Shown one piece after another: positions 45,610 to 55,454 of a stretch of 64,000 nucleotides of DNA. The stretch spans positions 1 to 64,000 of the forward strand of contig JAQVBE010000005.1 in the NCBI GenBank assembly GCA_028690445.1, read 5' to 3'. Position 1 is the stretch's first letter; every line of letters starts with the position of its first letter. Position numbers and translations under genes: made by a program. This DNA comes from Aliarcobacter sp. GTDB taxonomy: Bacteria; Campylobacterota; Campylobacteria; Campylobacterales; Arcobacteraceae. The notes below the pieces were generated by a model. That model saw only the letters and a list, made by a program, of their open reading frames with translations, was not told where the DNA came from and did not search any database.

Positions 45610-46262
45610 AAAAAGATAATTTAAAAAAATTAGTATCAAATTTACCAAAACACCCAAATGTTTTGGGAAGAGATAGATTTTTTAATAGTGCGGTATTAAT
45701 TCCCCTTGTAAAAATCAAAGGTGAATATCATCTATTATTTCAAAAAAGAGCAGCAACTATTAGACAAGGTGGAGATATTTGTTTTCCTGGTGGCGGTTTT
45801 GAAGCAGGTGTTGATAAAAGTTTCAAAGATACTGCTTTAAGAGAAACTTTTGAAGAGTTAGGAATCCAAAAAAAAGATATAAAAATTTTAGGACAGCTGG
45901 ATACTTATGTAGCTCCTATTGGTGCAATTATTGAATCTTTTGTTGCAAAAGTAAAGAAAAAAGCTTATAAAAAGATGAATATAGATTTTAATGAAGTTGA
46001 AAAAACTTTACTTATTCCCCTTTCATTTTTCAAAGAACATGATGCTCAAGAATATACTTTAGCACAAGAAATTCAACCTTATAAAATTAATGAAAATGGT
46101 GAAAAAGAGATTTTTTTTCCTGTTGAAGAACTAGGGCTTCCTGATGCTTATAAGAAACCATGGGGAAATAAAAGACATAAAGTTTGGGTTTATAAATATG
46201 AAGGTGAGGTTATTTGGGGAATCACTTCTGTGATTATAAAAGATTTATTGGAAAAATATTAA
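45606..46262 (+). CDS. Nudix hydrolase, CoA pyrophosphatase-like (NudL type)
   Basis: A 218-residue Nudix protein with the box GGGFEAGVDKSFKDTALRETFEELG (residues about 61-85) and upstream LLFQKRAATIRQGGDICFPGG, the arrangement typical of CoA diphosphatases. Expected to split CoA or a related dinucleotide to 4'-phosphopantetheine and 3',5'-ADP. Substrate assignment is by similarity only. Overlaps bioA by 4 bp. Confidence 0.85.
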   Translation: MKKDNLKKLVSNLPKHPNVLGRDRFFNSAVLIPLVKIKGEYHLLFQKRAATIRQGGDICFPGGGFEAGVDKSFKDTALRETFEELGIQKKDIKILGQLDTYVAPIGAIIESFVAKVKKKAYKKMNIDFNEVEKTLLIPLSFFKEHDAQEYTLAQEIQPYKINENGEKEIFFPVEELGLPDAYKKPWGNKRHKVWVYKYEGEVIWGITSVIIKDLLEKY

Positions 46263-46363
46263 AATGAATAAAATTTCATTTGAAAATAAAAATACTCTTC
46301 TCAAAGATAAAAAAATGGAATAAAGTATATAATAAGATTTGATAAATAAAAGGAAAATATATA

Positions 46364-46726
46364 ATGAAATTTAATGAATTAAATGATGAAGAAAAAAATG
46401 TAATAGAGAATAAAGGCACAGAATATGCATTTTCTGGGAAATATAATGATTTTGAAGAAAAGGGGATTTTTACTTGTAAAAAATGTGATGCACCACTTTA
46501 TAAATCAGAAGATAAATTCAAATCCGGTTGCGGATGGCCTAGTTTTGATGATGAAATACAAGGCGCTATAAAAAGAGTTCCTGATAAAGATGGAAGAAGA
46601 ATGGAAATTGTTTGTTCTTCTTGTGGTGGACATTTAGGACATGTATTTGAAGGTGAAAGATTGACTTCAAAAAATACAAGACATTGTGTAAATTCTATTT
46701 CTTTAAATTTCCAAGCAAAAATATGA
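46364..46726 (+). CDS. msrB: Peptide methionine-R-sulfoxide reductase
   Basis: A 120-residue MsrB with a catalytic C108 in NTRHCVNS, zinc cysteines C38/C41 and C84/C87, and SGCGWPSF. It repairs methionine-R-oxide in proteins. No signal peptide, so cytoplasmic. It overlaps the NYN-LOTUS gene by 4 bp (ATGA), and msrA follows that gene. Confidence 0.96.
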   Translation: MKFNELNDEEKNVIENKGTEYAFSGKYNDFEEKGIFTCKKCDAPLYKSEDKFKSGCGWPSFDDEIQGAIKRVPDKDGRRMEIVCSSCGGHLGHVFEGERLTSKNTRHCVNSISLNFQAKI

Positions 46727-47460
46727 TTATCCCTCAAATAAATATTGCAATGCTAATAGATTGTGATAATGTAAGTTCTAAATATATTGATAGTATTATA
46801 AATGATTTATCAAAATATGGAACTATAAATATTAGAAATGCCTATGGAAACTGGAAAGATAAAAGACTTCAAGGCTGGGAAGATGTTTTACATAAATATA
46901 ATATAAAACCAATTCAACAATTTGCTTACACAAAAGGTAAAAATGCAAGTGATATTGCAATGGTTATTGATATTATGGATTTATTATATACAAAAGATTT
47001 AGGCGCTATTGCCCTTGTAACAAGTGATAGTGATTTTACTCCAGTGGTTTCAAGGATTTTATCAAATGGAATTACAGTTTATGGATATGGAGAAGATAAA
47101 ACTCCTGAATCATTTGTAAATGCTTGTTCACAGTTTATTTATGTGGAAAAACTTTTTGACTATACAAAAGAAGAGGATACTGCAAGTATTAATTCAAATC
47201 ATAAATTAACAAAAGTACAATTAAGAAAAGATACAAAACTTGTAGCACTTTTAAGAAAAGCAGCAGAACAAACCTCAGATGATAGTGGTTGGTCAAATAT
47301 TGCTGCTGTTGGTTTGTATATCAATCAAAATTCATCTTTTTCTCCTATTAATTATGGATATAAAAAATTAGGTGAATTAATAAAGGCCACTGAATTATTT
47401 GATGTAAAAATATTAGGTGAAAATAAAACTGTTATGTTAATAAGAGATAATAGGAATTAG
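46723..47460 (+). CDS. NYN-domain (PIN-like) ribonuclease with C-terminal LOTUS/OST-HTH domain
   Basis: A 245-residue LabA/DUF88-type protein. The NYN domain (7-150) carries acidic metal-binding residues in MLIDCDN (D13, D15), NASDIAMVIDIMDLL and LVTSDSDFTPV. The C-terminal domain (about 175-243) has a LOTUS/OST-HTH pattern (LVALLRKAAEQTSDDSGWSN, YGYKKLGELIKA). NYN domains are RNases and LOTUS domains bind RNA, so RNA cleavage is likely. ATG 46723 is set by the ATGA overlap with msrB. Confidence 0.88.
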   Translation: MIIPQINIAMLIDCDNVSSKYIDSIINDLSKYGTINIRNAYGNWKDKRLQGWEDVLHKYNIKPIQQFAYTKGKNASDIAMVIDIMDLLYTKDLGAIALVTSDSDFTPVVSRILSNGITVYGYGEDKTPESFVNACSQFIYVEKLFDYTKEEDTASINSNHKLTKVQLRKDTKLVALLRKAAEQTSDDSGWSNIAAVGLYINQNSSFSPINYGYKKLGELIKATELFDVKILGENKTVMLIRDNRN

Positions 47461-47461
47461 A

Positions 47462-47956
47462 ATGCAAAATGAAAATATTAAAAAAGCATATTTCGCAGCG
47501 GGGTGTTTTTGGGGTATAGAATATTTTTTTGAAAAATTAAATGGTGTAATATCTGCAATTTCTGGTTATATGGGAGGACATATTGAAAATCCAAGCTATC
47601 AAATGGTTTGTACAGGATTTTCAGGTCATTTAGAAGTTGTGGAAGTAACATTTGATGAAACAATTGTTTCTTTTGAAATTTTGGCGAAATTATTTTTTGA
47701 AATTCATGATTTTACTCAAATAAATGGTCAAGGTCCAGATATTGGAAATCAATATTTATCTGCAATTTTTTATGTGGATGAAGAGCAAAAAAATATAAGT
47801 GAGAAATTGATTTTGGAGCTGGAGAGCAAGGGTTTTAAAGTGGCAACTTCTTTATATGAATTAGTGCCATTTTATGAAGCAGAAGAATATCATCAAGATT
47901 ACTATGAAAGACACCAAAAGGTGCCTTATTGTCATAGTTACAAAAAGATATTTTAA
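47462..47956 (+). CDS. msrA: Peptide methionine-S-sulfoxide reductase
   Basis: A 164-residue MsrA with the active-site motif AAGCFWGIE (C15), GYMGGHIENPSY and HDFTQINGQGPDIGNQYLSAIFY. It reduces methionine-S-oxide in proteins. It starts one base after the NYN-LOTUS stop, completing an msrB-NYN-msrA operon, and its end overlaps the convergent gene by 4 bp. Confidence 0.96.
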   Translation: MQNENIKKAYFAAGCFWGIEYFFEKLNGVISAISGYMGGHIENPSYQMVCTGFSGHLEVVEVTFDETIVSFEILAKLFFEIHDFTQINGQGPDIGNQYLSAIFYVDEEQKNISEKLILELESKGFKVATSLYELVPFYEAEEYHQDYYERHQKVPYCHSYKKIF

Positions 47957-48291
47957 ATAGTTCCTAAAATATAATAGATATGTTTATTATCTAATCTTTC
48001 AAGTTTTATATTGTATTTTTCAGCCCAATGTGAAACTTCTTGATGAAATTCTTCTAAGATTTCAGTCGAATCATTTTCATCACATTTAATTTTTAAATGA
48101 TTAGTTTTGTTAGATAGTCCTACATAAGCATTCATTTTTTTTAGGTGATCATTTAGTGTAAAAATATGTTTTGCAAATTTGTCAAAATTTGTTGTTGACT
48201 CCATCATTTTTTCGGCTTGGTTTAGTGATGCTTCACTTTTTGAATATCCTAATTGAGATAATATTACTTCAGCAGATACTTCTAATTGCAT
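47953..48291 (-). CDS. Hypothetical small soluble protein
   Basis: A 112-residue, mixed helical protein (MQLEVSAEVILSQLGYSKSE..) with no signal, cysteine cluster or catalytic motif that I recognise. A good ribosome-binding site (AAAAGGA) precedes it. It is convergent with msrA and upstream of nothing on its strand. Function unknown. Confidence 0.65.
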   Translation of the reverse strand: MQLEVSAEVILSQLGYSKSEASLNQAEKMMESTTNFDKFAKHIFTLNDHLKKMNAYVGLSNKTNHLKIKCDENDSTEILEEFHQEVSHWAEKYNIKLERLDNKHIYYILGTI

Positions 48292-48380
48292 TTTAATCCT
48301 TTTATTTAATTATAATATATGTTATCAAAATTAGTTTGAATTATAAGTAAAAAAACAATAATAAAAAACTTTTAAAATAG

Positions 48381-48953
48381 TTAAAATAAACTTTTTTGAG
48401 TTCCAATATTATCTTCTCCTAAAGCTTTTAATCTAAAAGTATATCTATGTTCACTGCTTCTTCCAAATTGTTTTATAGCTTCAACATGAGCCTTTGTTCC
48501 ATAACCTTTATGTTTGGCAAAATTATAATTTGGAAAATCATTTGAGATATTTAACATATATCTATCTCGACTTACTTTTGCTAAAATGGAAGCAGCACTA
48601 ACTTGTGGAACTGAGGCATCAGCTTTTATTTCGCAAGTTAAATCTGATATTCCAAAAGTTGTATTTCCATCCATCAAAAAAGAATAACAATCATTTCTTA
48701 AATTTTTCATAATTTCCATAATAGAATTTTTAAGGCAAAAACTTAAGCCTTTTTCATCAATTTTTTTTGCATTTGTAAAAACTATATGATATTTTGATTT
48801 TATTATTATCTCTTCAAAGAGTTTTTCTCTTTTTTTTTCACTTAAAACCTTTGAATCATTTAATCCTATTATCTCTTCCAGTAAAACAGCTCCTGCTACA
48901 ACTAAAGGACCAGCTATTGGACCTCGTCCTGCCTCATCAATACCACATAACAT
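48381..48953 (-). CDS. rnhB: Ribonuclease HII
   Basis: A 190-residue RNase HII: GIDEAGRGPIAGPL with D6 and E7, FLMDGN with the third acidic residue, and VSRDRYM with the fourth; the HKGYGTKAH motif follows. It removes RNA from RNA-DNA hybrids and nicks at misincorporated ribonucleotides. Confidence 0.95.
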   Translation of the reverse strand: MLCGIDEAGRGPIAGPLVVAGAVLLEEIIGLNDSKVLSEKKREKLFEEIIIKSKYHIVFTNAKKIDEKGLSFCLKNSIMEIMKNLRNDCYSFLMDGNTTFGISDLTCEIKADASVPQVSAASILAKVSRDRYMLNISNDFPNYNFAKHKGYGTKAHVEAIKQFGRSSEHRYTFRLKALGEDNIGTQKSLF

Positions 48954-49040
48954 TAAACTTCCTTTTAAAATATAATTTATTATAACATTTATAGAAAAAA
49001 ATTATATAATGATGGACAAAAGTTAATAAGTGGGATTATA

Positions 49041-50144
49041 ATGAAAAAGTTTTATATAGTACTTGCAATTATTTTAATACTAGTTGTTTATTTTTTTTAT
49101 TTTTTTAAAAGTTCAAAAGAACTTATTAAAATAGGTTTTGTAGGAGCTTTAACTGCAAAATATTCAGATTTAGGAAATCCTATGATGAATGGAATAATTT
49201 TAGCCTTTGAAGAAGAAGGATATGAAATTAATGGAAAAAAAATCGAGCTAATATTTAAAGATGATAAAAAAGATGAGCAAGTAAATAGAGAAATTGTAAA
49301 TGATTTTATAGCCCAAGGGATAAAAATAGTCATGGGAAATGTGACAAGTAGTATGTCAAAAATTTCTATGTCTATTATTAATGAGCATAAAGATATGTTT
49401 ATGATTTCAGCGGCATCTGCTAGTAATGAATTTTCAGGAATTGATGACCAATTTTTCAGAGTTCATGTGGCAAATAATGCTCAAAGATTTGATAGTTTTA
49501 CTAAATATATAATAAATAATAATCATAAAAAAGTTTATGGAATTTATGATCCTGGAAATATTACTTATACAAAAGATTATTTAGAAAATTTTGAAAAAAG
49601 TTTTATATCTAATGGTGCTGATAGTTTTATAAAATATGCAAAAACAGATGAAAATTTGGATGATTTAGTTTCTGATATAAATAGTTCAAAACCTGATTTA
49701 ATTTTAATTTGTGCAAATTCAGTTGATGCAGCAAGGGTTGTTCAATATCTAAAAATGAAAAATGTTCAAACCCAAATTGCCTCTTCTGAATGGGCTATGA
49801 CACCTGCATTTATTGAAAATAGTGGAAAATATAGTGAAGGAATTATTTTTAATATAGATTATGATGAACATTCTAAAAATGAAGATTTTATTAACTTCTC
49901 GAATAAATTTAGACAAAAATATCAAATGGAACCATCGTTATTTGCTTCAAAAGGATACGAATTAGCAAAAGTCATAATAGAACTTCTTAAAATGGGCAAT
50001 CAAACTGAACTTAAAAAAAATTTGTTAATAAAAAAAGAGTTTAAAGGTTTACAAGATACTATTATTTTTGATCAATATGGAGATGTAATTAGAAGATTTA
50101 ACACATTTAAAGTAATAAATGGAAAGTTTGAAAAAGTAGAATGA
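49041..50144 (+). CDS. LivJ-like type 1 periplasmic binding protein, membrane-anchored
   Basis: A 367-residue protein with an N-terminal hydrophobic helix (4-22) not followed by a clear cleavage site, then a branched-chain amino acid binding protein fold (IKIGFVGALTAKYSDLG..., DLILICANSVDAARVVQYL, ASKGYELAKVIIEL). It overlaps the sensor kinase by 4 bp and no ABC permease is near, so it probably presents a ligand to that kinase rather than serving transport. Confidence 0.85.
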   Translation: MKKFYIVLAIILILVVYFFYFFKSSKELIKIGFVGALTAKYSDLGNPMMNGIILAFEEEGYEINGKKIELIFKDDKKDEQVNREIVNDFIAQGIKIVMGNVTSSMSKISMSIINEHKDMFMISAASASNEFSGIDDQFFRVHVANNAQRFDSFTKYIINNNHKKVYGIYDPGNITYTKDYLENFEKSFISNGADSFIKYAKTDENLDDLVSDINSSKPDLILICANSVDAARVVQYLKMKNVQTQIASSEWAMTPAFIENSGKYSEGIIFNIDYDEHSKNEDFINFSNKFRQKYQMEPSLFASKGYELAKVIIELLKMGNQTELKKNLLIKKEFKGLQDTIIFDQYGDVIRRFNTFKVINGKFEKVE

Positions 50145-52291
50145 AAAAAGAAAAAAGTTTAAAAAAACAGATTTTAATAATCTTAATATCTTTTTCGATT
50201 TTTATAGCAATCAGCATTGGATTAATTGCTATGGTTAATTTTTATTTATCTAAATTAACTATTATTCAACATAATCAAAAACAAGTTTTATATCAAATTG
50301 AATCTGAAATGGATAAATTTTTATCTAAAATATCTAAAATATCTTTTTATATAAAAGGCAATTATCATCAAGATAATGTCATTTTACTTAAAAATATTGT
50401 TGATACAAATACAAATATTTCAAGCATCTTAGTTTTAAATAAAGATGGAGTTATTGAAGATTTTTATGCTGCAACAAATATAAAAATTTATAAAGGTTTT
50501 GATTATTCTAATCAAGAGTATTTTAAAGGTATCAAAGAAAATGATGATTATTGGTCAAATGTTTTTTTATCAACAGTTGATGAAGAAGCTGCCATTTCAT
50601 ATAGTTTTAGATTAGAAGATAAAGTAGTTGTTTTAATGGTTCAATTAAAAGAGATTTCAGATTTTATATCAAGATTTAAAAATCAAGATAATACTCATAT
50701 GGTAAAAATCTTTGATAGTAGTGGAACTGTAATTTTAAATCCAAATAATCCAGATTTAGTTTTACAAAGGTTTAATGAAAAGAGTCAAAAAGTATTTACA
50801 CATTTAATAGATATTTTAAAACCCTATGAATTCACAATATTTTATTCAAATTCTTTTGACGAAGAACAATACGGAACATATACTTCTATTGAAAAAACAG
50901 GTTGGAAAATTGTTGTAAGAGAGAGTTATAAATTAATTTTAAAATCTTTAAATAGTATTATTTTTGGGATGATTTTTAGTATTATAACTTTTATTATTGT
51001 TGCAGTTTTATTATCTTTAAGAATATCAAGAAGAATTTTTAGGTCTTTAGATGATTTACAACAAACAACTACAAGTATTGCAAATGGAAATTATAATATT
51101 GAGATACGAAAATCATATTATGGCGAGTTTAACCTTCTTTTAAATAGTTTTAATAAAATGAAAATAGAAATTGATAAAAGAGAAGATTCATTGGAAGCCT
51201 CATTACATAGTTTTAAATCTTTATTCAATTCAACTATGGAAGTTATAGTGATACATGATAAAGGTATTTGTATTGATGCAAATAATATTGCAGTGAAGTT
51301 TTTAAAATTTAGTGATAAAAAAGAGCTAATAGGCAAAAATTTATTAGATTTTGTTGATAATAAATACAAAGAATTATTAGTAAAAAACTATAAGAAAAAT
51401 ACTTTACCTTATGAGTTTGATATTATTATAAATGACCAAAAACATACTTGTTTAGGACAGGGAAAGTTTATTAAATTAAATGGTAAAAAAGTAAAACTTT
51501 CAACACTAATTGATATTACAGAATTAAAAGCAAAAGATAGATTACTTTTTCAACAATCAAAAATGGCATCAATGGGAGAAATGATTGGAAATATTGCCCA
51601 TCAATGGAGACAACCATTAAGTGTAATTAGTACTTGTGCAAGTGGTATAAAACTTGAAAAAGAAATTAATGATATTAAAGATGAAAGATTATATGAAGCA
51701 TTGGATTTAATAGTTGAAAATACACAATATTTATCAAAAACTATTGATGATTTTAGAAACTTTTTTAAAGCAGATAAAATAATAGAGGATTTTTGTGTAA
51801 ATGATAGTATTTTTAAAGTTTTAAAACTTTTAAAATCAAGTATTCAAAATCACAGTATTCAAATTGAAACCTATCTTGATGGAGACTTAATAATAAATGG
51901 TTATCCAAATGAATTTTTACAAGTTTTAATAAATGTTTTAAATAATGCAAAAGATGCATTAATTACTCAACCAAAAAATGCAAGATTTATAAATATCAAA
52001 ACATCAATTGAAAATAAAAAATGTATTGTTGAAGTGAATGATAATGGAGGAGGTATTAATGAAACTATTATTTCAAAAATATTTGAACCATATTTTACAA
52101 CAAAATATAAATCACAAGGAACAGGAATTGGTCTTTATATGTCCCATCAAATAGTAGTTGAACACATGAAAGGTTCTATTTCTGCAAAAAATACAGAAAT
52201 GATAAAAGATGGGAATATATATAAAGGCTGTTCATTAGTTATTGTATTACCAATAAAAGAAAATCAAAATTTAGAAGATTATATTATATAA
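50141..52291 (+). CDS. Sensor histidine kinase with periplasmic (Cache-like), HAMP and PAS domains
   Basis: A 716-residue kinase: first membrane helix (10-32), periplasmic sensor with a dCache-like pattern (about 50-265), second helix (270-294), HAMP (295-350), PAS (about 360-465), HisKA GEMIGNIAHQWRQPL (His about 487), N-box LINVLNNAKDAL, DNGGGI and GTGIGLYMSHQI. The kinase half closely parallels the one at 41660. Its partner binding protein is encoded just upstream. No response regulator is adjacent. Confidence 0.9.
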   Translation: MKKEKSLKKQILIILISFSIFIAISIGLIAMVNFYLSKLTIIQHNQKQVLYQIESEMDKFLSKISKISFYIKGNYHQDNVILLKNIVDTNTNISSILVLNKDGVIEDFYAATNIKIYKGFDYSNQEYFKGIKENDDYWSNVFLSTVDEEAAISYSFRLEDKVVVLMVQLKEISDFISRFKNQDNTHMVKIFDSSGTVILNPNNPDLVLQRFNEKSQKVFTHLIDILKPYEFTIFYSNSFDEEQYGTYTSIEKTGWKIVVRESYKLILKSLNSIIFGMIFSIITFIIVAVLLSLRISRRIFRSLDDLQQTTTSIANGNYNIEIRKSYYGEFNLLLNSFNKMKIEIDKREDSLEASLHSFKSLFNSTMEVIVIHDKGICIDANNIAVKFLKFSDKKELIGKNLLDFVDNKYKELLVKNYKKNTLPYEFDIIINDQKHTCLGQGKFIKLNGKKVKLSTLIDITELKAKDRLLFQQSKMASMGEMIGNIAHQWRQPLSVISTCASGIKLEKEINDIKDERLYEALDLIVENTQYLSKTIDDFRNFFKADKIIEDFCVNDSIFKVLKLLKSSIQNHSIQIETYLDGDLIINGYPNEFLQVLINVLNNAKDALITQPKNARFINIKTSIENKKCIVEVNDNGGGINETIISKIFEPYFTTKYKSQGTGIGLYMSHQIVVEHMKGSISAKNTEMIKDGNIYKGCSLVIVLPIKENQNLEDYII

Positions 52292-52321
52292 CTTGACAAT
52301 CATTGACTCAAGTGCTATAAT
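52292..52321 (+). promoter_or_regulatory. clpB promoter overlapping a HAIR-type HspR operator
   Basis: TTGACA (52293-52298) and TATAAT (52316-52321) are consensus -35 and -10 boxes with a 17-bp spacer. CTTGACA-N7-ACTCAAG (52292-52312) lies across the -35 and spacer; it matches the HspR operator CTTGAGT-N7-ACTCAAG in 12 of 14 positions. Repression by HspR with release on heat shock is the known model in Helicobacter, Campylobacter and actinobacteria. Confidence 0.75.
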
Positions 52322-52354
52322 TTTATTAGCAGTTAAATTAAAGGAGTGCCAGAT

Positions 52355-54931
52355 ATGAATAAAATTTTTGAAAAACTAACAAATCAACTTACAGAAACAA
52401 TAGACTCAAGTGTAGCTTTAGCTTTACACAATAAAAATCAAGAGGTTGAGGTAATACATTTACTTTGGGCATTATTATCAAATACAAATTCGGTTTTAAA
52501 TCAGTTATTAAATAAAATGAATGTGAATAAAGTAGCAGTTGAACTTGAAGCAAAATCATACGCTTCAAAACTTCCAAGCGTTTCAAGTGTTACAAAAGAG
52601 AGTATAAAATTATCAAGAAATCTTCTTTCTTCATTACAAAGTGCAGAAGGATTAATGGCAAGTTTTGGAGATAAATTTATAGCTGTTGATACTTGGCTTA
52701 TTTCAAATCTTGATTCTTCTGTGATTAAAGATGTATTAGGAAAATATGTAGATTTAAAAGAAGCAAAAAAAGAGCTAGAAGCAATGCGTGCTGGAAAAAC
52801 GATAGATAGCAATAGTGGTGATGAAAATCTTGAAGCTTTAAATAAATACGGAATTGATTTAAATAAAAAAGCAATTGATGGACTTCTTGACCCAGTTATT
52901 GGAAGAGATGAACAAATCAGCAGAATGATGCAGATTTTAATTAGAAAAACAAAAAATAACCCAATTTTAATTGGAGAACCAGGAACTGGAAAAACAGCAA
53001 TCGCTGAAGGACTAGCACAAAAAATAGTAAATAAAGATGTTCCTACATCACTATTAAATAAAAGAGTAATTACTTTAGATATGAGTTCAATGATTGCAGG
53101 GGCAAAATATAGAGGTGAATTTGAAGATAGATTAAAATCAGTTATTGATGAAGTGAAACAAGCTGGAAATATAATTTTATTTATTGATGAAATTCATACA
53201 ATCATTGGAGCAGGTGCAAGTGAAGGTTCTATGGATGCAGCAAATATCCTAAAACCATCATTAGCTAGGGGTGAATTACATACTATTGGTGCAACAACAT
53301 TAAAAGAGTATAGAAAGTATTTTGAAAAAGATACTGCAATGCAAAGAAGATTTCAACCAATAAATGTAAATGAACCTAGCGTTAATGAAGCTTTACAAAT
53401 ATTAAGAGGTATAAAAGAAAAACTTGAAACTCACCATAATGTAACTATAAATGATAGTGCATTGGTTGCAGCTGCAAAATTATCAAATAGATATATTACA
53501 GATAGATTTTTACCAGATAAAGCAATAGATTTAATAGATGAAGCAGCAGCAGAACTAAAAATGCAAATTGAGAGTGAACCAAATGCCTTATCTTCTATAA
53601 AAAGAGAGATTCAAACTTTAAATGTTGAAAAAGAAGCTCTAAAAATGGAAGAGGGTAAAAAGAATGAAGAGAGAATTATTCAAATAGAAAAAGAACTTGC
53701 AGATAAAAATGAAGAAAAACAAAATTTAGAAGCAAGATTTGCAAATGAAAAAGAGACTTTTAATACTACAAGTGAATTAAAAGTAAAAATTGAAGAACTT
53801 AAAAATAGAGCAAATATTGCTAAACGAGAATCAAACTTTGAAAAAGCAGCTCAAATTGAGTATGGAGAAATTCCAACTTTAGAAGCAAAAATTAAAGAGA
53901 ATGAAGAAAAATGGAAAAGAATGCAAAAAGAGGGAACTCTTTTAAGAAACTCAGTTGATGAAGAAGCAATTGCAAGTATTGTTTCAAGATGGACAGGAAT
54001 TCCTGTTAATAAAATGATGGATAGTGAAAAACAAAAAGTTTTAATGGTTGAAGAAGTTCTAAAAAAAGATGTAATTGGACAAGATGAAGCATTAAAAGCT
54101 ATTAGTAGAGCTATAAAAAGAAATAAAGCAGGATTAAGTGAAACAAATAGACCAATAGGAAGTTTCTTATTTTTAGGACCAACTGGAGTTGGAAAAACTG
54201 AAAGTGCAAAAACTTTAGCAAAATTCTTATTTGATGACCCAAAATCACTTATTAGATTTGATATGAGTGAATATATGGAAAAACACGCTGTTTCAAGACT
54301 TGTAGGAGCAGCACCAGGTTATGTTGGATATGAAGAAGGTGGACAATTAACAGAAGCGGTAAGAAGAAAACCTTATAGTGTTATTTTATTTGATGAGGTT
54401 GAAAAAGCTCATCCTGATGTATTTAATATTTTATTGCAAGTTTTAGATGATGGAAGATTAACTGATAATAAAGGTATTACAGTTGATTTTAAAAATACAA
54501 TTATTATTTTGACTTCAAATATTGGAAGTGCAAGAATTATTGAAATAAGTGATAAAGAAGAAAGAAGAAAAGCTGTTTTAGATGAGTTGAAATCTCATTT
54601 TAGACCAGAATTTTTAAATAGACTTGATGATATTGTTATTTTTGAACAATTAAATTTAGAAGCAATTACAAATATTGTAGATATTTTATTTAATAATATT
54701 AGGAAAAAAGTTGAAGAAAAAGATATAAAAATTTCTTTAACATCAAATGCAAAAGCATATATTGCGAAAATAGGATTTGATCCAGTTTATGGTGCAAGAC
54801 CTTTAAAAAGAGCCATTTATGAGATAGTTGAAGATAAATTAGCTGATTTAATTTTAGAAGATAAAATAGGTGAGGGAAGTAATATTGAGTTTGATGTTGT
54901 GGATAATGAAGTAATTGTTAAAATAAACTAA
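52355..54931 (+). CDS. clpB: Disaggregase ClpB
   Basis: An 858-residue ClpB/Hsp104: N domain (1-140), first AAA+ ring with Walker A GEPGTGKT and [12 protein letters not shown], a coiled-coil middle domain (about 395-520), second ring with [12 protein letters not shown] and [14 protein letters not shown], and a C-terminal domain with GARPLKRAI. It resolves protein aggregates with DnaK. ATG 52355 is chosen because AAAGGAG at 52340-52346 overlaps the GTG at 52346. Confidence 0.96.
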   Translation: MNKIFEKLTNQLTETIDSSVALALHNKNQEVEVIHLLWALLSNTNSVLNQLLNKMNVNKVAVELEAKSYASKLPSVSSVTKESIKLSRNLLSSLQSAEGLMASFGDKFIAVDTWLISNLDSSVIKDVLGKYVDLKEAKKELEAMRAGKTIDSNSGDENLEALNKYGIDLNKKAIDGLLDPVIGRDEQISRMMQILIRKTKNNPILIGEPGTGKTAIAEGLAQKIVNKDVPTSLLNKRVITLDMSSMIAGAKYRGEFEDRLKSVIDEVKQAGNIILFIDEIHTIIGAGASEGSMDAANILKPSLARGELHTIGATTLKEYRKYFEKDTAMQRRFQPINVNEPSVNEALQILRGIKEKLETHHNVTINDSALVAAAKLSNRYITDRFLPDKAIDLIDEAAAELKMQIESEPNALSSIKREIQTLNVEKEALKMEEGKKNEERIIQIEKELADKNEEKQNLEARFANEKETFNTTSELKVKIEELKNRANIAKRESNFEKAAQIEYGEIPTLEAKIKENEEKWKRMQKEGTLLRNSVDEEAIASIVSRWTGIPVNKMMDSEKQKVLMVEEVLKKDVIGQDEALKAISRAIKRNKAGLSETNRPIGSFLFLGPTGVGKTESAKTLAKFLFDDPKSLIRFDMSEYMEKHAVSRLVGAAPGYVGYEEGGQLTEAVRRKPYSVILFDEVEKAHPDVFNILLQVLDDGRLTDNKGITVDFKNTIIILTSNIGSARIIEISDKEERRKAVLDELKSHFRPEFLNRLDDIVIFEQLNLEAITNIVDILFNNIRKKVEEKDIKISLTSNAKAYIAKIGFDPVYGARPLKRAIYEIVEDKLADLILEDKIGEGSNIEFDVVDNEVIVKIN

Positions 54932-54996
54932 AGAATATTTAAGCAAAATTTAACTATAATCCCCAACTTATTTAGTGAATATAGAGGAAATCTAAA

Positions 54997-55131
54997 ATGA
55001 AAAGAACGTATCAACCGCACAATACTCCAAGAAAAAGAACTCACGGGTTCAGAGTAAGAATGGCTACAAAAAATGGTAGAAGAGTTATTAACGCAAGAAG
55101 AGCTAAAGGTAGACATAAATTAGCTGTTTAA
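54997..55131 (+). CDS. rpmH: 50S ribosomal protein L34
   Basis: A 44-residue L34: [19 protein letters not shown].., ending [11 protein letters not shown], exactly the family sequence and length. SD GAGGAAA precedes the ATG. Its 3' end overlaps the proposed rnpA start by 13 bp, a head-to-tail pairing conserved in bacteria. Confidence 0.98.
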   Translation: MKRTYQPHNTPRKRTHGFRVRMATKNGRRVINARRAKGRHKLAV

Positions 55132-55454
55132 ATAAAGAACATCGACTTAACAGTTCGAGAGACTTTAACAAACTATATAAAAGCGGCAAAAGATGGCATA
55201 CTACCAGCTTTGTCGCTTTTTTTAGTTCTAGCACTACACTAAAAGCTGCTTTTGTTACTTCAAAAAAAGTAGGAAATGCAGTAAACAGAAATAAAGCAAG
55301 AAGAAGAATGCGTGCTTTATTTGCTTCTTATGAAAAACAATTATTAGTTGGTAATTATATATTTGTTGCTAAAATAGAACTACATAATAAAGACTTTTTA
55401 CAGTTAAAAAAAGATTTTGATTTCGCATTAAAGAGATTAGAAGTTTTAACATGA
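55119..55454 (+). CDS. rnpA: Ribonuclease P protein component, apparent ATT start
   Basis: The frame gives [40 protein letters not shown] (the RnpA RNA-binding motif), ending ALKRLEVLT; the stop TGA is 55452-55454 and overlaps yidD as ATGA. There is no ATG, GTG or TTG between the in-frame stop TAA at 55116 and the conserved N-terminus. ATT at 55119 lies 9 bases after AAAGG (55105-55109), giving a 111-residue protein, so an AUU start like that of infC is my best reading; a sequencing error is the alternative. The protein aids tRNA 5' processing. Confidence 0.88.
   Translation: MSCLNKEHRLNSSRDFNKLYKSGKRWHTTSFVAFFSSSTTLKAAFVTSKKVGNAVNRNKARRRMRALFASYEKQLLVGNYIFVAKIELHNKDFLQLKKDFDFALKRLEVLT

Noticed and set aside
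46264-46323. 19-codon frame between the Nudix gene and msrB
   Set aside because: No ribosome-binding site, no recognisable sequence and too short to support.
52404-52410. Second HAIR half-site (ACTCAAG) inside clpB
   Set aside because: No matching CTTGAGT-like half lies seven bases upstream, and it is within coding sequence.
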